DNA of 64,000 bases from JAITVM01 sp031551135 (GTDB taxonomy: Bacteria; Bacillota; Clostridia; Lachnospirales; JAITVM01). Shown piece by piece: positions 17,242 to 26,379 of the stretch. The stretch spans positions 40,769 through 104,768 of the forward strand of contig JAVBOA010000027.1 of NCBI GenBank assembly GCA_031551135.1, in the 5' to 3' direction. The notes under the pieces were generated by a model. The model was not told the origin of the DNA, did not search any database, and saw nothing but the letters and a program-made list of their open reading frames with translations. Within the stretch, counting starts at the first letter, position 1; every line of letters begins with the position of its first letter. The translations under genes and the position numbers were made by a program.

Positions 17242-19116
17242 TTATACTATTTTCAATATAAACGCCTGATACGGCTCTATATCTTTAATCGAATTTATTT
17301 CCAATAACCCACTTGAGTATATTTTTTTGATTATATAGTTTTGCGCAATCGATAATTCTATCCCTTGTTTTTCTCCCGAATAATTGATTATCACAACAAA
17401 AATTCGCCCGTCTGCAAAATGTTCGGTTACTCCAACAAACGGATTATTTATATTCAAAATTTTTTCTTTTAAAATATCCGCGCCGAATTTTTTATATATT
17501 CTATAATAATTATCCGCAAAAGCATTTTCTTTATTTATCAAATATGATTCCAGCGGAAAATTCGCATAAAAAACTTCGCCGTTGCCATAATTATTTTTTG
17601 TTAAGGCCGGAATACCTGAGTCATCATAATATAAAACCTCTGCATTTTCGGGAATTATATGATATCTTCTCTTGCGCTTTATTTCCAATGATTTTTTATC
17701 CAAAATAATTTTTTCGCTTTTATCCATATCTTCGCTGTCTTGAACAATAACGCCTGTTAATTTCGAAAACTCCGTTAAAAATGCGTTATCAATCGAAATA
17801 TACAGCTTTGCGCCGTCATGAATTTTCGCCTTAAGTTCGTCATATCGTTCCTTTGGCATAACAAGCGTACCTTCAATTGATGGCATTAGATAAAGTTCGG
17901 AATCGGGAATCGGAGCATCGCAATAAGAAAAGCTTATATTAAGCCCTGCCTGTTTAGCCAAGATATACGCGGCATAAGCTACGCCCCAGTGGTCTTGCTC
18001 TTTCGTCAATATACAAACCGCATCGATTTTCAGCGGCGGAAGCTCAAAATCCAGACTGTTTTTAAAATCTGCAAATATTCTCATCTCTTCAAGCATTGGC
18101 TTTGGAGTTAGGTTCGCATCAAGCATTCCGAGCTCACGTTCACACATACTCCAAGAATACGGGGGGAATTTCAACGCAGATTGGTCATTTGCGCACCACC
18201 ACATCAAACCCGTTGCGCCATTTGCCCAATTGGAATATAAATTCACACGCATAAAACCGGCTGCTGTTTCGTCGTCACAAATCATTGGTCCCATTGTGCC
18301 GATTTCTTCCACAAGACAGTTTTTGCCGCCGATATCCGAATAATATTTAGTTTCCGCAGTTGCGTGCAAAAGAGTTCGAATTGAAGAAATTTTATCCTTT
18401 GAGCAATGTTTTACCCAAAACGGATAAGGATGCGTTGTCAGAATATCCGTTGTTTCGGCTTGGTCAGCTATGCTCCATGCGTTTTTTTCGCCGGGCTCCC
18501 AAATCGATAAAGTATGCATTCCTGAAATTATCGGACGAGTTTGGTCTATAGCTTTTACGGCATTCGAAATCATAGCCGACCAGACATACGCCGCCTCACG
18601 GCTTTCCGTTTCGCTCATTACATTGCATTCGTTGCCTAAATCCCATGCGAATATGGATTTTTTGTCCTTCATATTTTCCACAAATCCGCGTACAAACTTC
18701 AATTGAAGCATTTGAGCGCTTGAATCTGTAAAAATATTTTTGCCATAAAGAGCAGGCGGTATAAAAAGCCGCCCGCTCATCCATCCCGTTATCAGCCCGA
18801 CAATTAATTTCAGTCCGTTCGCTTCGGCAATATCACAAAATTCGGCAAAGCGGTTTAATATGTTTTCATCTAAAAAATATGCATTGTTCGGAATAATTTC
18901 GCCCTCCAACCGATATTCATAAAAACTTCCTTTGCTCGAATAAAACGGAACTACCGGCTGAAAATCGCGCCAATTCGGAAAAATACGCAGATATTCAATA
19001 TTATTCGCTTTTAGAATTTTCAAATCATTTTCAATAATTTGTTTTTGCCAATTTCGCCACATGTCCGTGCCGGCGTGAGATGCCCAATAATTGCAGCCAA
19101 GTATAAAATCAGCCAC
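17242..19116 (-). CDS. GH5-like glycoside hydrolase (cellulase/mannanase clan)
   Basis: A 624-residue TIM-barrel glycosidase of clan A. It begins GCNYWASHAGTDMW, has the acid/base region WDLGNECN (Glu163), the substrate-site THPYPFW and the nucleophile region VEEIGTMG (Glu269 or 270). A second half after about residue 370 resembles the accessory domains of GH42/GH2-type enzymes. There is no signal peptide, so it acts on imported oligosaccharides. It starts at GTG 19116 behind GAGGTG and overlaps the FAD oxidoreductase gene by 8 bases. The exact family and substrate cannot be fixed by eye. Confidence 0.75.
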   Translation of the reverse strand: MADFILGCNYWASHAGTDMWRNWQKQIIENDLKILKANNIEYLRIFPNWRDFQPVVPFYSSKGSFYEYRLEGEIIPNNAYFLDENILNRFAEFCDIAEANGLKLIVGLITGWMSGRLFIPPALYGKNIFTDSSAQMLQLKFVRGFVENMKDKKSIFAWDLGNECNVMSETESREAAYVWSAMISNAVKAIDQTRPIISGMHTLSIWEPGEKNAWSIADQAETTDILTTHPYPFWVKHCSKDKISSIRTLLHATAETKYYSDIGGKNCLVEEIGTMGPMICDDETAAGFMRVNLYSNWANGATGLMWWCANDQSALKFPPYSWSMCERELGMLDANLTPKPMLEEMRIFADFKNSLDFELPPLKIDAVCILTKEQDHWGVAYAAYILAKQAGLNISFSYCDAPIPDSELYLMPSIEGTLVMPKERYDELKAKIHDGAKLYISIDNAFLTEFSKLTGVIVQDSEDMDKSEKIILDKKSLEIKRKRRYHIIPENAEVLYYDDSGIPALTKNNYGNGEVFYANFPLESYLINKENAFADNYYRIYKKFGADILKEKILNINNPFVGVTEHFADGRIFVVIINYSGEKQGIELSIAQNYIIKKIYSSGLLEINSIKDIEPYQAFILKIV

Positions 19117-20395
19117 GCTTTACACCTCGTTGGGTAAGTATCTCCTGAAGCTTAGTCACCGGCAGATTTCTTGGATACAAATTTTCTTTTGCGGATATCG
19201 CCGCCGCTATGCCTGCCGCCATTCCGACATTTGCGCAAATCGGCATAACTCTGTAGCTTGCATGCGCCAAATGCGAACCGGAAATATTTCTTCCTGCCAA
19301 AATTAAATTTTCTATATCAAGTGGAATCAAAGAACCATATGGAATTTCATAAGATTTTTTTTGATTAAACTCAGCCTGCACGCCTGTTGCATCAAGACCC
19401 GGGCCGCTCATATTATGCACGTCGAATCCGAAATGCGCGCTTGTAACAACCCAATCGTCAAAAGAAGCTGCGTTTTTAACGTCATCCGCTGTCAAAACAT
19501 ACTCGCCTTTAAAATGACGGGTCTCTCTTACGCCAATCAGCGATGCACTGCTGATTACATAACAATTTTCGTAACCCGGAACATATTCTCTTAAAAATTT
19601 TACAATCGGCTCAATTTGGTTTCTGCATTGCAGCGTTGCCGCAGTCAAATCTTCTGTTTTTACGCCGTCTACATCAATCGAATTAGTCATATTGCAATTT
19701 ACGATTCCCGGCAATGTAGATTTATATAATAGCACGTGACCCGCAGGAAATTTTATATTTGCTTTACCTAAATCTTGAATTAATCCCTTTGGAATTTCCA
19801 AATTATCTTCAAAACAACATGGAAATACCGCGCGGTCATAGTCTACGCCACCGACGCGAAACATTATTGTCACAGGCTGCATTTTTCCGTCTTCTTCACG
19901 GCCTTTGAAAAAAGGAGCTCCCGATTTTGCGGCAATGTCTCCGTCTCCCGAAGCGTCAATCGTGATTTTTGCAAATATCGCCTGTCTGCCGGATTTATTT
20001 TCGATTATTGCACCTTTTAAAATATTGTCTTCAACAATAGCTTCACAAGCAAAAGTGTACAATAAAAGTTTTACATTCGCTTCTGCAAGCATATTCAGCA
20101 TTTCTGTTTTCGAGCGTTCTGTATCAATAATTCTCTTGTCGTCTATATCCTTATCAGATGTACGCTCTAGAATTTCATTATAAAATCCGCCTTTGGTTTC
20201 GCCTGTCCAGTGGCTCATCAAACCAACGGTAGCGATTCCGCCTACATCTCCCGATTGCTCAACCAATAAAACGCTTGCGCCCTCACGTGCCGCAGAAATC
20301 GCCGCAGAAATTCCGGCCGGTCCTGCACCGATTACCAAAACATCTACCTCGTATGTAACAGGAATATTTTTTTCAGGTTCTAAAAATCTTTTCAT
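19109..20395 (-). CDS. FAD-dependent oxidoreductase (FAD_oxidored family), carbohydrate locus
   Basis: A 428-residue flavoprotein with a Rossmann FAD site VDVLVIGAGPAGISAAIS near the N terminus, the second FAD motif TIDASGDGDIAAKSGAP and the C-terminal LILAGRNISGSHLAHASYRV seal. The ATG at 20395 follows AGGAGG. The longer frame to 20482 only adds residues encoded by the neighbouring miniature element. It sits between sugar permeases and two glycosidases, so it probably oxidises a sugar or glycoside during uptake and breakdown. The actual substrate is unknown. A second, longer member of the family is at 29263. Confidence 0.85.
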   Translation of the reverse strand: MKRFLEPEKNIPVTYEVDVLVIGAGPAGISAAISAAREGASVLLVEQSGDVGGIATVGLMSHWTGETKGGFYNEILERTSDKDIDDKRIIDTERSKTEMLNMLAEANVKLLLYTFACEAIVEDNILKGAIIENKSGRQAIFAKITIDASGDGDIAAKSGAPFFKGREEDGKMQPVTIMFRVGGVDYDRAVFPCCFEDNLEIPKGLIQDLGKANIKFPAGHVLLYKSTLPGIVNCNMTNSIDVDGVKTEDLTAATLQCRNQIEPIVKFLREYVPGYENCYVISSASLIGVRETRHFKGEYVLTADDVKNAASFDDWVVTSAHFGFDVHNMSGPGLDATGVQAEFNQKKSYEIPYGSLIPLDIENLILAGRNISGSHLAHASYRVMPICANVGMAAGIAAAISAKENLYPRNLPVTKLQEILTQRGVKRG

Positions 20396-20427
20396 GAGTT
20401 TCCTCCTAAATTGTTTAACATATTTGA

Positions 20428-20539
20428 TACTATTTTCAATATAAAGGGTAGAAAAAAATATTTCATTTCGCGCTAGAAACATTGCGCGAAACGCTCCGCT
20501 GTGAAAAATTTTTTTCTACTTATCAAAATGAAAATAGTA
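20428..20539 (-). mobile_element. TACT-MITE, long copy (112 bp)
   Basis: Near-perfect palindrome from TACTATTTTC to GAAAATAGTA, flanked by TGA at 20425-20427 and 20540-20542. It lies between the second permease and the FAD oxidoreductase in one minus-strand operon and could form a terminator-like hairpin there. Confidence 0.92.
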
Positions 20540-20546
20540 TGAGTAG

Positions 20547-21383
20547 TTATCCTTTAACGCTTCCGCTCGCGATTCCGGCAATCAAATATTTTTGACCCAT
20601 CATAAATACCAAAAGCATTGGAATCAAAGATGTAACAGCGGCCGCCAAAATAAGTGTTTCCTGTCTGGAGCCCGTTTCGTCCACAAAGCTTGTTAATCCA
20701 AGCGGCAGAGTAAATAATTCTTTAGAATTTATAAATACCATTGGTGTCTCGTATTCATTCCAGCGCCAAACAAAAGTAAGTATTCCCAGCGTTGCCATAG
20801 CAGGTTTCGCCAAAGGCATGATAATTTGGAAAAAGCCTCGGGCTTCGCTCGCTCCGTCGATTCTGGCGGCTTCGGTCAATTCATATGGTATTCCGAAAAA
20901 ATACTGCCTAAGCATAAATGTGCCGAACGCCGTTGATAATTTTGGCAAAATCAAAGCTTTATGAGTATTCAGAATACCGAAATTTTTAAAAAGCATAAAT
21001 TGCGGAACCATCAGCACCTGAAAAGGAATCATCAATGTCATAATATAAAGAAGAAAAAGCGCATTCTTATATTTAAAATTAAGCCTTGCAAATGCGTAGC
21101 CTGCCATTGCCGAAGTCAAAACTTCGCCGATTACCACGATTGTCGATATTTTTATTGAATTCAAATAATATACATAAAACGGCGGATTTTCTAATGAAAA
21201 AACTTTCTGATAATTTCTTAAAGACATTGATTCCGTAATCCATTGTATCGGATAAACATTTATTTCAGATTGCGGTTTGAAAGATGACGAAATCATCCAA
21301 AGAAACGGAAATACCATAACAATGCCAATAATCAATAGCAAAACCGTAAAAAACAGCTTTACTCCGAAATCTTTTTGTTTCAT
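20547..21383 (-). CDS. sugar ABC transporter permease (MalG/AraQ type)
   Basis: A 278-residue inner-membrane permease of the carbohydrate uptake-1 family. It has about six hydrophobic segments, the SSFKPQSE loop after the first one and the EAA motif EAARIDGASEARGFFQIIMP that docks the ATPase. It follows its partner permease by 12 bases. No ATPase gene is in this operon, so a shared MsmK-like ATPase encoded elsewhere is likely, as is common for such Firmicute transporters. Confidence 0.92.
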   Translation of the reverse strand: MKQKDFGVKLFFTVLLLIIGIVMVFPFLWMISSSFKPQSEINVYPIQWITESMSLRNYQKVFSLENPPFYVYYLNSIKISTIVVIGEVLTSAMAGYAFARLNFKYKNALFLLYIMTLMIPFQVLMVPQFMLFKNFGILNTHKALILPKLSTAFGTFMLRQYFFGIPYELTEAARIDGASEARGFFQIIMPLAKPAMATLGILTFVWRWNEYETPMVFINSKELFTLPLGLTSFVDETGSRQETLILAAAVTSLIPMLLVFMMGQKYLIAGIASGSVKG

Positions 21384-21394
21384 AATTCACCCCA

Positions 21395-22285
21395 CTATTG
21401 GTAATTTACCCATTTCTTCTGTCCTATCCATTGTACAACTGTTATGGCTAAAATAATCAGCATCATACACCACGCCAAAGAAGAAGCGTAACCCATTTTA
21501 TAAAAACGGAATCCCGTTAAATAAATATAATAAGCGGCAACCATAGTTGCATTCGCCGGTCCGCCTTCTGTCATAACATTTATACTTCCGAAAACCTGCA
21601 GGCTAGAAATTATACTCGTTATCAGCAAAAAGAATGTTGTCGGCGATAAGAGCGGTATTTGAATCTTAAAAAAACGCTGTATAGAGTTTGCACCGTCTAT
21701 AGCAGCCGCTTCATAAAGTTCTTTATCAATGCTCTGCAACCCCGCCATATAAACAACCATATTGTAGCCCAAGGTGTTCCAGATTGCCATCAGCATAACC
21801 CCGGGCAGCGCCCATTTTGTGCTCGTCAGCCAGCCCGGCGGATTATCGATTCCTATTGTCCTTAAAAAATTATTTATTACGCCCCATTCGGGATTTAGAA
21901 ACATGAGCCAGACTATCGAAACCGATGCAACGCTTGTAATATAAGGTAAAAAATACATTGCTCTGATTCCATCGCGAAAAAATATTTTATCATTCGCAAT
22001 AATCGCCAAAAGAAGCGCAAGTGTCAGAGATATCGGAATTACAACAATTGTATAGACCAAGTTATTTTTTAAGGCCATCATAAAAGTTTTATCACTCAAA
22101 ACTGCTTTGAAATTTTCCAGACCGACAAATTCCGAACCGGAAAACCCTTTAAATAAATTAAAATCGAATGTTGTAATGACAAGTGAATACATGAGAGGAG
22201 CGAGTATAAACAAAACTAGGCTCAAAAAATTTGGCAGTATAAACAAATATGCCGTTAAAGATTCATTTCTCCTCAATTTACCCAA
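21395..22285 (-). CDS. sugar ABC transporter permease (MalF/LplB/UgpA type)
   Basis: A 297-residue permease partner with about six membrane segments and the EAA motif EAAAIDGANSIQRFFKIQIP. I chose TTG 22285, 8 bases after AGGAGG (22299-22294). The in-frame GTG at 22294 overlaps that site and is unlikely. A miniature element (22317-22428) separates it from the solute-binding protein gene, which is normally expressed with it. Confidence 0.9.
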   Translation of the reverse strand: MGKLRRNESLTAYLFILPNFLSLVLFILAPLMYSLVITTFDFNLFKGFSGSEFVGLENFKAVLSDKTFMMALKNNLVYTIVVIPISLTLALLLAIIANDKIFFRDGIRAMYFLPYITSVASVSIVWLMFLNPEWGVINNFLRTIGIDNPPGWLTSTKWALPGVMLMAIWNTLGYNMVVYMAGLQSIDKELYEAAAIDGANSIQRFFKIQIPLLSPTTFFLLITSIISSLQVFGSINVMTEGGPANATMVAAYYIYLTGFRFYKMGYASSLAWCMMLIILAITVVQWIGQKKWVNYQ

Positions 22286-22316
22286 TAAAATCACCTCCTG
22301 TGAAAATATTCATTAA

Positions 22317-22428
22317 TACTATTTTCATTTTGATAAGTAGAAAAAAATTTTTCACAGCGGAGCGTTTCGCGCAATGCTTCTGGCGCGAAATGAAATATTT
22401 TTTTCTATCCTTAATTTTGAAAATAGTA
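22317..22428 (+). mobile_element. TACT-MITE, long copy (112 bp)
   Basis: Palindromic copy with TAA on the left (22314-22316) and TTA on the right (22429-22431). It lies between the solute-binding protein gene and the first permease gene of the same operon. Confidence 0.9.
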
Positions 22429-22495
22429 TTAATTCCGCAGAGCTTTATTTTTTCAAATAAAAGCCTGCGGAAAATATTTCTTATATTGTTCTTGA

Positions 22496-23845
22496 TTAAT
22501 TATTTGCCTTAGCAATAACTTCATCACATCTGGTTTTTGCATTAGTTAAAAATTCATCATAACTTTGCTGCTGCAATAATAATTTATCAGTTTCTTCTTT
22601 TCTGATTTGTTTAATTTCAGGCATAGCTGTTGATAAAGTGTCATTTGGATATTTGAAAGGGATATCCAAAAACGCTCTGAAAGATTCTATATCATACAAT
22701 TTATCAGCCTCTGCTCCGCAAACCACTTCGATAAATTTATCCTTGTCGTATTCTTTTGTTACAGGAACTTTTCCTGCTTTAAACATATATTGACTGCCTT
22801 CTGTTACCCAGAATTTCAATAAATCCCAAGCAGCTTCTTTATTTTTAGTTTGGCTGTTTATCATAAGGAAATTGTTGCGCGCTCCGATACTGTAATCGTC
22901 TGTTCCGACAGTCGGCATCGGCGCAAAAGCCACTTTAAAATCTCTTGGAAATTGCTCTGTATTGCTCATTCTTCTTGCCATCCACGAGGAAAATACAGCC
23001 ATCGCTACATCGCCTTGCAAAAATGAATTACAGCCTACTCCGTCATGTTTTTGTGCCAAAATCTGCTCATAAGGATAAGCGGATTTATCTGTATACATCA
23101 TGTCATATGTCAAAGAATCATTTTTAAATGCAGGGTTGTCAAAATTTGATTCGGTTGGACTTTTATACAAAAAATTATCCCCGATAGCCATTCTGCTCAA
23201 TTCCAAAAGTCCGTAATGATAAGGATAAAAACCGTAAACTTGTTTTCCGTTATATTCGCCGGTAAGTTTTTTCGCAATTTCTTTAAGCTCATCAAAAGTC
23301 CATTGTTTCGGAACTTCGATACCGGCCTTTTCGAACATATCAAGATTTACCATGATTCCTGCCGGTTCTGAACAAGTCGGCATACTGAAATATTCTCCGT
23401 CGACCGCAAAAACGCCGTCTTCTCCCATATTTTCAACAATAAAGTCTTTCGCGCCAAATTCGTTCAAATTCAGAGCCATTCCTCCGTCAGCTCTTTGGCG
23501 AACCATATCCGGAGAATAAGTAAAGTATAGGTCGATTTGCTCACCTGACAATAACGCTGTATCTAGTTTTACGTTGCCCGGGTCATCATTTACAAAGCGA
23601 ACATATTCAACTTCCACATTAGGATTTTTCGCCATATAAGCGTCGATAAGGTCTTGCGGACCGCTGACAGCGTCTACTCCGCCCCAGATTACCAATTTTA
23701 ATTTCCCGTCTTTATTTTCAGTTCCGCCATTTGATGTTGTTTCTGATGTTGTTCCTGCGGAATTGGCATCCGACTGTTGTTCATTATTTTGGCAGCCGCT
23801 AAATAAAAACATTGCTGCCAAACAGAAAGAAATTACTTTTTTCAT
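22496..23845 (-). CDS. extracellular sugar-binding lipoprotein of an ABC transporter
   Basis: A 449-residue family 1 solute-binding protein. A lipoprotein signal (MKKVISFCLAAMFLF, then SGC as lipobox) is followed by a low-complexity Ser/Thr/Asn linker and the binding fold (KLKLVIWGG, later AVFSSWMARR and AAWDLLKFW). I chose the second ATG (23845), because GAAGGG abuts the first one at 23854. It captures the substrate of the downstream permeases. Oligosaccharides are likely from the neighbouring glycosidases. Confidence 0.9.
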   Translation of the reverse strand: MKKVISFCLAAMFLFSGCQNNEQQSDANSAGTTSETTSNGGTENKDGKLKLVIWGGVDAVSGPQDLIDAYMAKNPNVEVEYVRFVNDDPGNVKLDTALLSGEQIDLYFTYSPDMVRQRADGGMALNLNEFGAKDFIVENMGEDGVFAVDGEYFSMPTCSEPAGIMVNLDMFEKAGIEVPKQWTFDELKEIAKKLTGEYNGKQVYGFYPYHYGLLELSRMAIGDNFLYKSPTESNFDNPAFKNDSLTYDMMYTDKSAYPYEQILAQKHDGVGCNSFLQGDVAMAVFSSWMARRMSNTEQFPRDFKVAFAPMPTVGTDDYSIGARNNFLMINSQTKNKEAAWDLLKFWVTEGSQYMFKAGKVPVTKEYDKDKFIEVVCGAEADKLYDIESFRAFLDIPFKYPNDTLSTAMPEIKQIRKEETDKLLLQQQSYDEFLTNAKTRCDEVIAKANN

Positions 23846-23998
23846 ACTTTCCATCCCTTCAATTCTAAATTTTTAAAACTTATTTATATGATATAATTAT
23901 AATTTAGTTTATTCTTTGACAGAATCAACATTTTTTATCACTTCATATAAAATTTTTAGTTCATATTGTATTTGCGAAAATTTTTAGGCATATTTGTA

Positions 23999-25093
23999 TT
24001 ATTTTTTGATGTTTTCATCTTTTTCCAAAAACTCATACAGCGCATTGCCCAAATCTTTACCAAATTCACGTAGCTTTGATTGAGAATATTTTATATCATC
24101 ATTCCCCGCATACGGTATTTCTATTGTTAATCCCAAAACAGCGTTTTTTTTGCAAAAATATGAGCTGGCTGTAGAATTAGTCGAAAGATTCCAATCTGTA
24201 TCCGGCTCTATGTCATAGCACGGCAGATACATTATTTTATTTGAATCGCTTTTTGTTATCTCCGAAAATATTCCGCTCAATAATTTTATATTTTCCAAAG
24301 TCTTTTTAGATTGCACAAAAAAAGGATAATCGTTTCGTTCGCCCCATTTCCACGGCGCGTGTAAATCAATGCCTATATAAATATTTTTATCATTAAAATA
24401 ATCCATAAGCATTCTTGTTGTTTCATGAATAGGATTTTCTGTATAATCCCTGTTGTGGTCATGCGGAATTCTCGCTTTGCCTTGGTCGCCGTCCTCAACG
24501 CCGTCGATGTCCATAAAAGGCGCTGCAAAAAACCGATATTCGCTTTTTTCTGCTTTTAATAAATATTCCAAAAGACCTTCCAAAACATAAGAAGCCGAGG
24601 ATTCGCAGGCGTGATTCCTGCAAGTAAAAACAATATTTTTTTCGGCGTTTTCATTTCCAAAGCCATAAAGTTTAAACTCTCGTCCTTTATTTGTTTTTCC
24701 TAATGATATAATTTCCAAGCTGTTCTTATTCATCTCTGAAAATCTTTCAAAATCCGAAATCTGATAAGGAAAGGAAAAAGAAAAATATACTTTATTTTCG
24801 TCTTTGCCGAAATTATATTTAAAAGAATCCCGTCCATAAGCGGATTTGTCCAGAGAATATTCCCATGTAACCGAATCATAACTTACCGAAGGCCCCCAAA
24901 GCCCGATTACCTCGCCATCAATAAATTTAAATTCTATTTCCTCTCCTTCAAAACCTTCCGCGCAAAAGTTCCAATAAAACCACCATTCTCCGGAATCGCG
25001 AATTTCCTGTTTCAAATAAATTGCATTGCCCTCACGCTTTAAAAATTCGATATTTCCTCCGGGATAATTTTTACTAACCGTTCCTAATAACAT
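23999..25093 (-). CDS. M14-family zinc carboxypeptidase-like protein
   Basis: A 364-residue protein with an N-terminal beta-rich domain (about 1-120) and an M14 peptidase domain. Visible zinc ligands are the HxxE of CRNHACESS and a later His in IDLHAPWKW; a catalytic Glu is in LTIEIPYAG. The N-terminal domain plus peptidase layout recalls cytosolic carboxypeptidases and amidases acting on peptidoglycan peptides or esters. There is no signal peptide. GGGAGG precedes the ATG. It sits between the YesMN pair and the sugar transporter and probably belongs to the same regulon. Confidence 0.75.
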   Translation of the reverse strand: MLLGTVSKNYPGGNIEFLKREGNAIYLKQEIRDSGEWWFYWNFCAEGFEGEEIEFKFIDGEVIGLWGPSVSYDSVTWEYSLDKSAYGRDSFKYNFGKDENKVYFSFSFPYQISDFERFSEMNKNSLEIISLGKTNKGREFKLYGFGNENAEKNIVFTCRNHACESSASYVLEGLLEYLLKAEKSEYRFFAAPFMDIDGVEDGDQGKARIPHDHNRDYTENPIHETTRMLMDYFNDKNIYIGIDLHAPWKWGERNDYPFFVQSKKTLENIKLLSGIFSEITKSDSNKIMYLPCYDIEPDTDWNLSTNSTASSYFCKKNAVLGLTIEIPYAGNDDIKYSQSKLREFGKDLGNALYEFLEKDENIKK

Positions 25094-25230
25094 AAAAAAG
25101 CCTCCCTTTTTTAAGGTTAATTTTTCGGTTAATCTTCCGAAAACAAACCTAAATATTTAGAATAAACAAATAAATCTTTGCTTATTTAAATATAGAATGG
25201 AAGGCAGTTATTTTGAATATATAATTTTTT

Positions 25231-26379
25231 TTAGTAATTGTAGTATTTTACGTTGATATTTTTTTTGTATTCGTTCGGGCTGATTCCTTCAAGTTGTTTA
25301 AAAACTTTGCTGAAATAGCTTTCGCTTGAATAGCCTAAAAGTTCTGCGATTTCATAAATTGTATATTTATTTTTCTGCAAAAGTTCTTTTCCTTTATCAA
25401 CTCTTGTCCGGTTTATGTAGTCTATCAAAGCGAATCCTGTACAGCGTTTAAAAATATGGCTTAAATAAGAATCGCTCATCGAAACTACTTTTGCCAATGT
25501 TTTCAGATTTAGGGATTTATCATAATTTTCATCAATATATTTCAAAAGTTTGGCAATCTCCGGACTCATATTCGGCATGGCTATTCTTTGGCATTGATTA
25601 ATCAAAGCTTTTATATCCGCACCTTGCGAATATTGTGCAGAGCCAAACCCGAGCTTTAGGTTAAAATACAGCGACATCGCGGAACAGCATGATTTCAAAG
25701 CCTTATTAAACATATCTTCGCTTGCGCCGTTTAATTTAGCGATACCGATATATGTTTCCGTCTCAATATATTTCAGAATTTTAACTTTAAATAAATAATG
25801 CTCCATATGGTTTTCAATGCTCTCAGCAACCATCCAGTTTTGAACCGTCGGCTGAGTTTGAAGCAGGCTAAAAACAAAAATTCTGCAATCCGATATTGGC
25901 AGCGGGAATTTGCTTAGTTTTAAATATTCCTCGAGAGCCTTAAACTCGTCCCAAGATTCTTCGAAAAAAGTAAAGCCGGTTTTTTCCGTGGGTTGGTCGG
26001 ATTTTTCTATCATATTTTTTACTTTTAACATTGTATTTTTCAAATTTTCGGGGTCAAGTGATAATTTCGGCAAAAAATCCACAGCACCGTGATAGCTCAT
26101 TGCATCTTTCACTGTTTGCAAATCGTTATAGCAGGACAAAGCGATAATCTTTATTTTCGGATATTTAGTTTTTATAATTTCGATTAATTGCAAGCCGTCC
26201 ATTTTCGGCATTTTTATATCTGTTAATACCAAATCGGGTTGCGTTTCTTCGATAAGCTCCAGCGCATGGTTCCCGTTCTCGGCTTCACCAACAATACTTA
26301 CCCCGATTTCTTCCCAATCTATCGCAGAACGTATGCCTTTTCTTACCAGCATTTCATCATCAACTATAATCAGCTTCAT
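25231..26379 (-). CDS. YesN-type response regulator with AraC output domain
   Basis: A 382-residue regulator. The receiver has IVDDEMLVRKGI, the phosphoacceptor Asp in LVLTDIKMPKMDG and the conserved Lys in DFLPKLS. The C-terminal AraC domain has two HTHs (LAKVVSMSDSYLSHIFKRC; IYEIAELLGYSSESYFSKVF). Its ATGA start overlaps the stop of the kinase gene. It very likely controls the adjacent carbohydrate operon, as YesN-type regulators usually do. Confidence 0.93.
   Translation of the reverse strand: MKLIIVDDEMLVRKGIRSAIDWEEIGVSIVGEAENGNHALELIEETQPDLVLTDIKMPKMDGLQLIEIIKTKYPKIKIIALSCYNDLQTVKDAMSYHGAVDFLPKLSLDPENLKNTMLKVKNMIEKSDQPTEKTGFTFFEESWDEFKALEEYLKLSKFPLPISDCRIFVFSLLQTQPTVQNWMVAESIENHMEHYLFKVKILKYIETETYIGIAKLNGASEDMFNKALKSCCSAMSLYFNLKLGFGSAQYSQGADIKALINQCQRIAMPNMSPEIAKLLKYIDENYDKSLNLKTLAKVVSMSDSYLSHIFKRCTGFALIDYINRTRVDKGKELLQKNKYTIYEIAELLGYSSESYFSKVFKQLEGISPNEYKKNINVKYYNY

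Noticed and set aside
20396..20482. 29-residue N-terminal extension of the FAD oxidoreductase
   Set aside because: Much of it is encoded by the adjacent MITE, and the strong AGGAGG site fixes the start at 20395.
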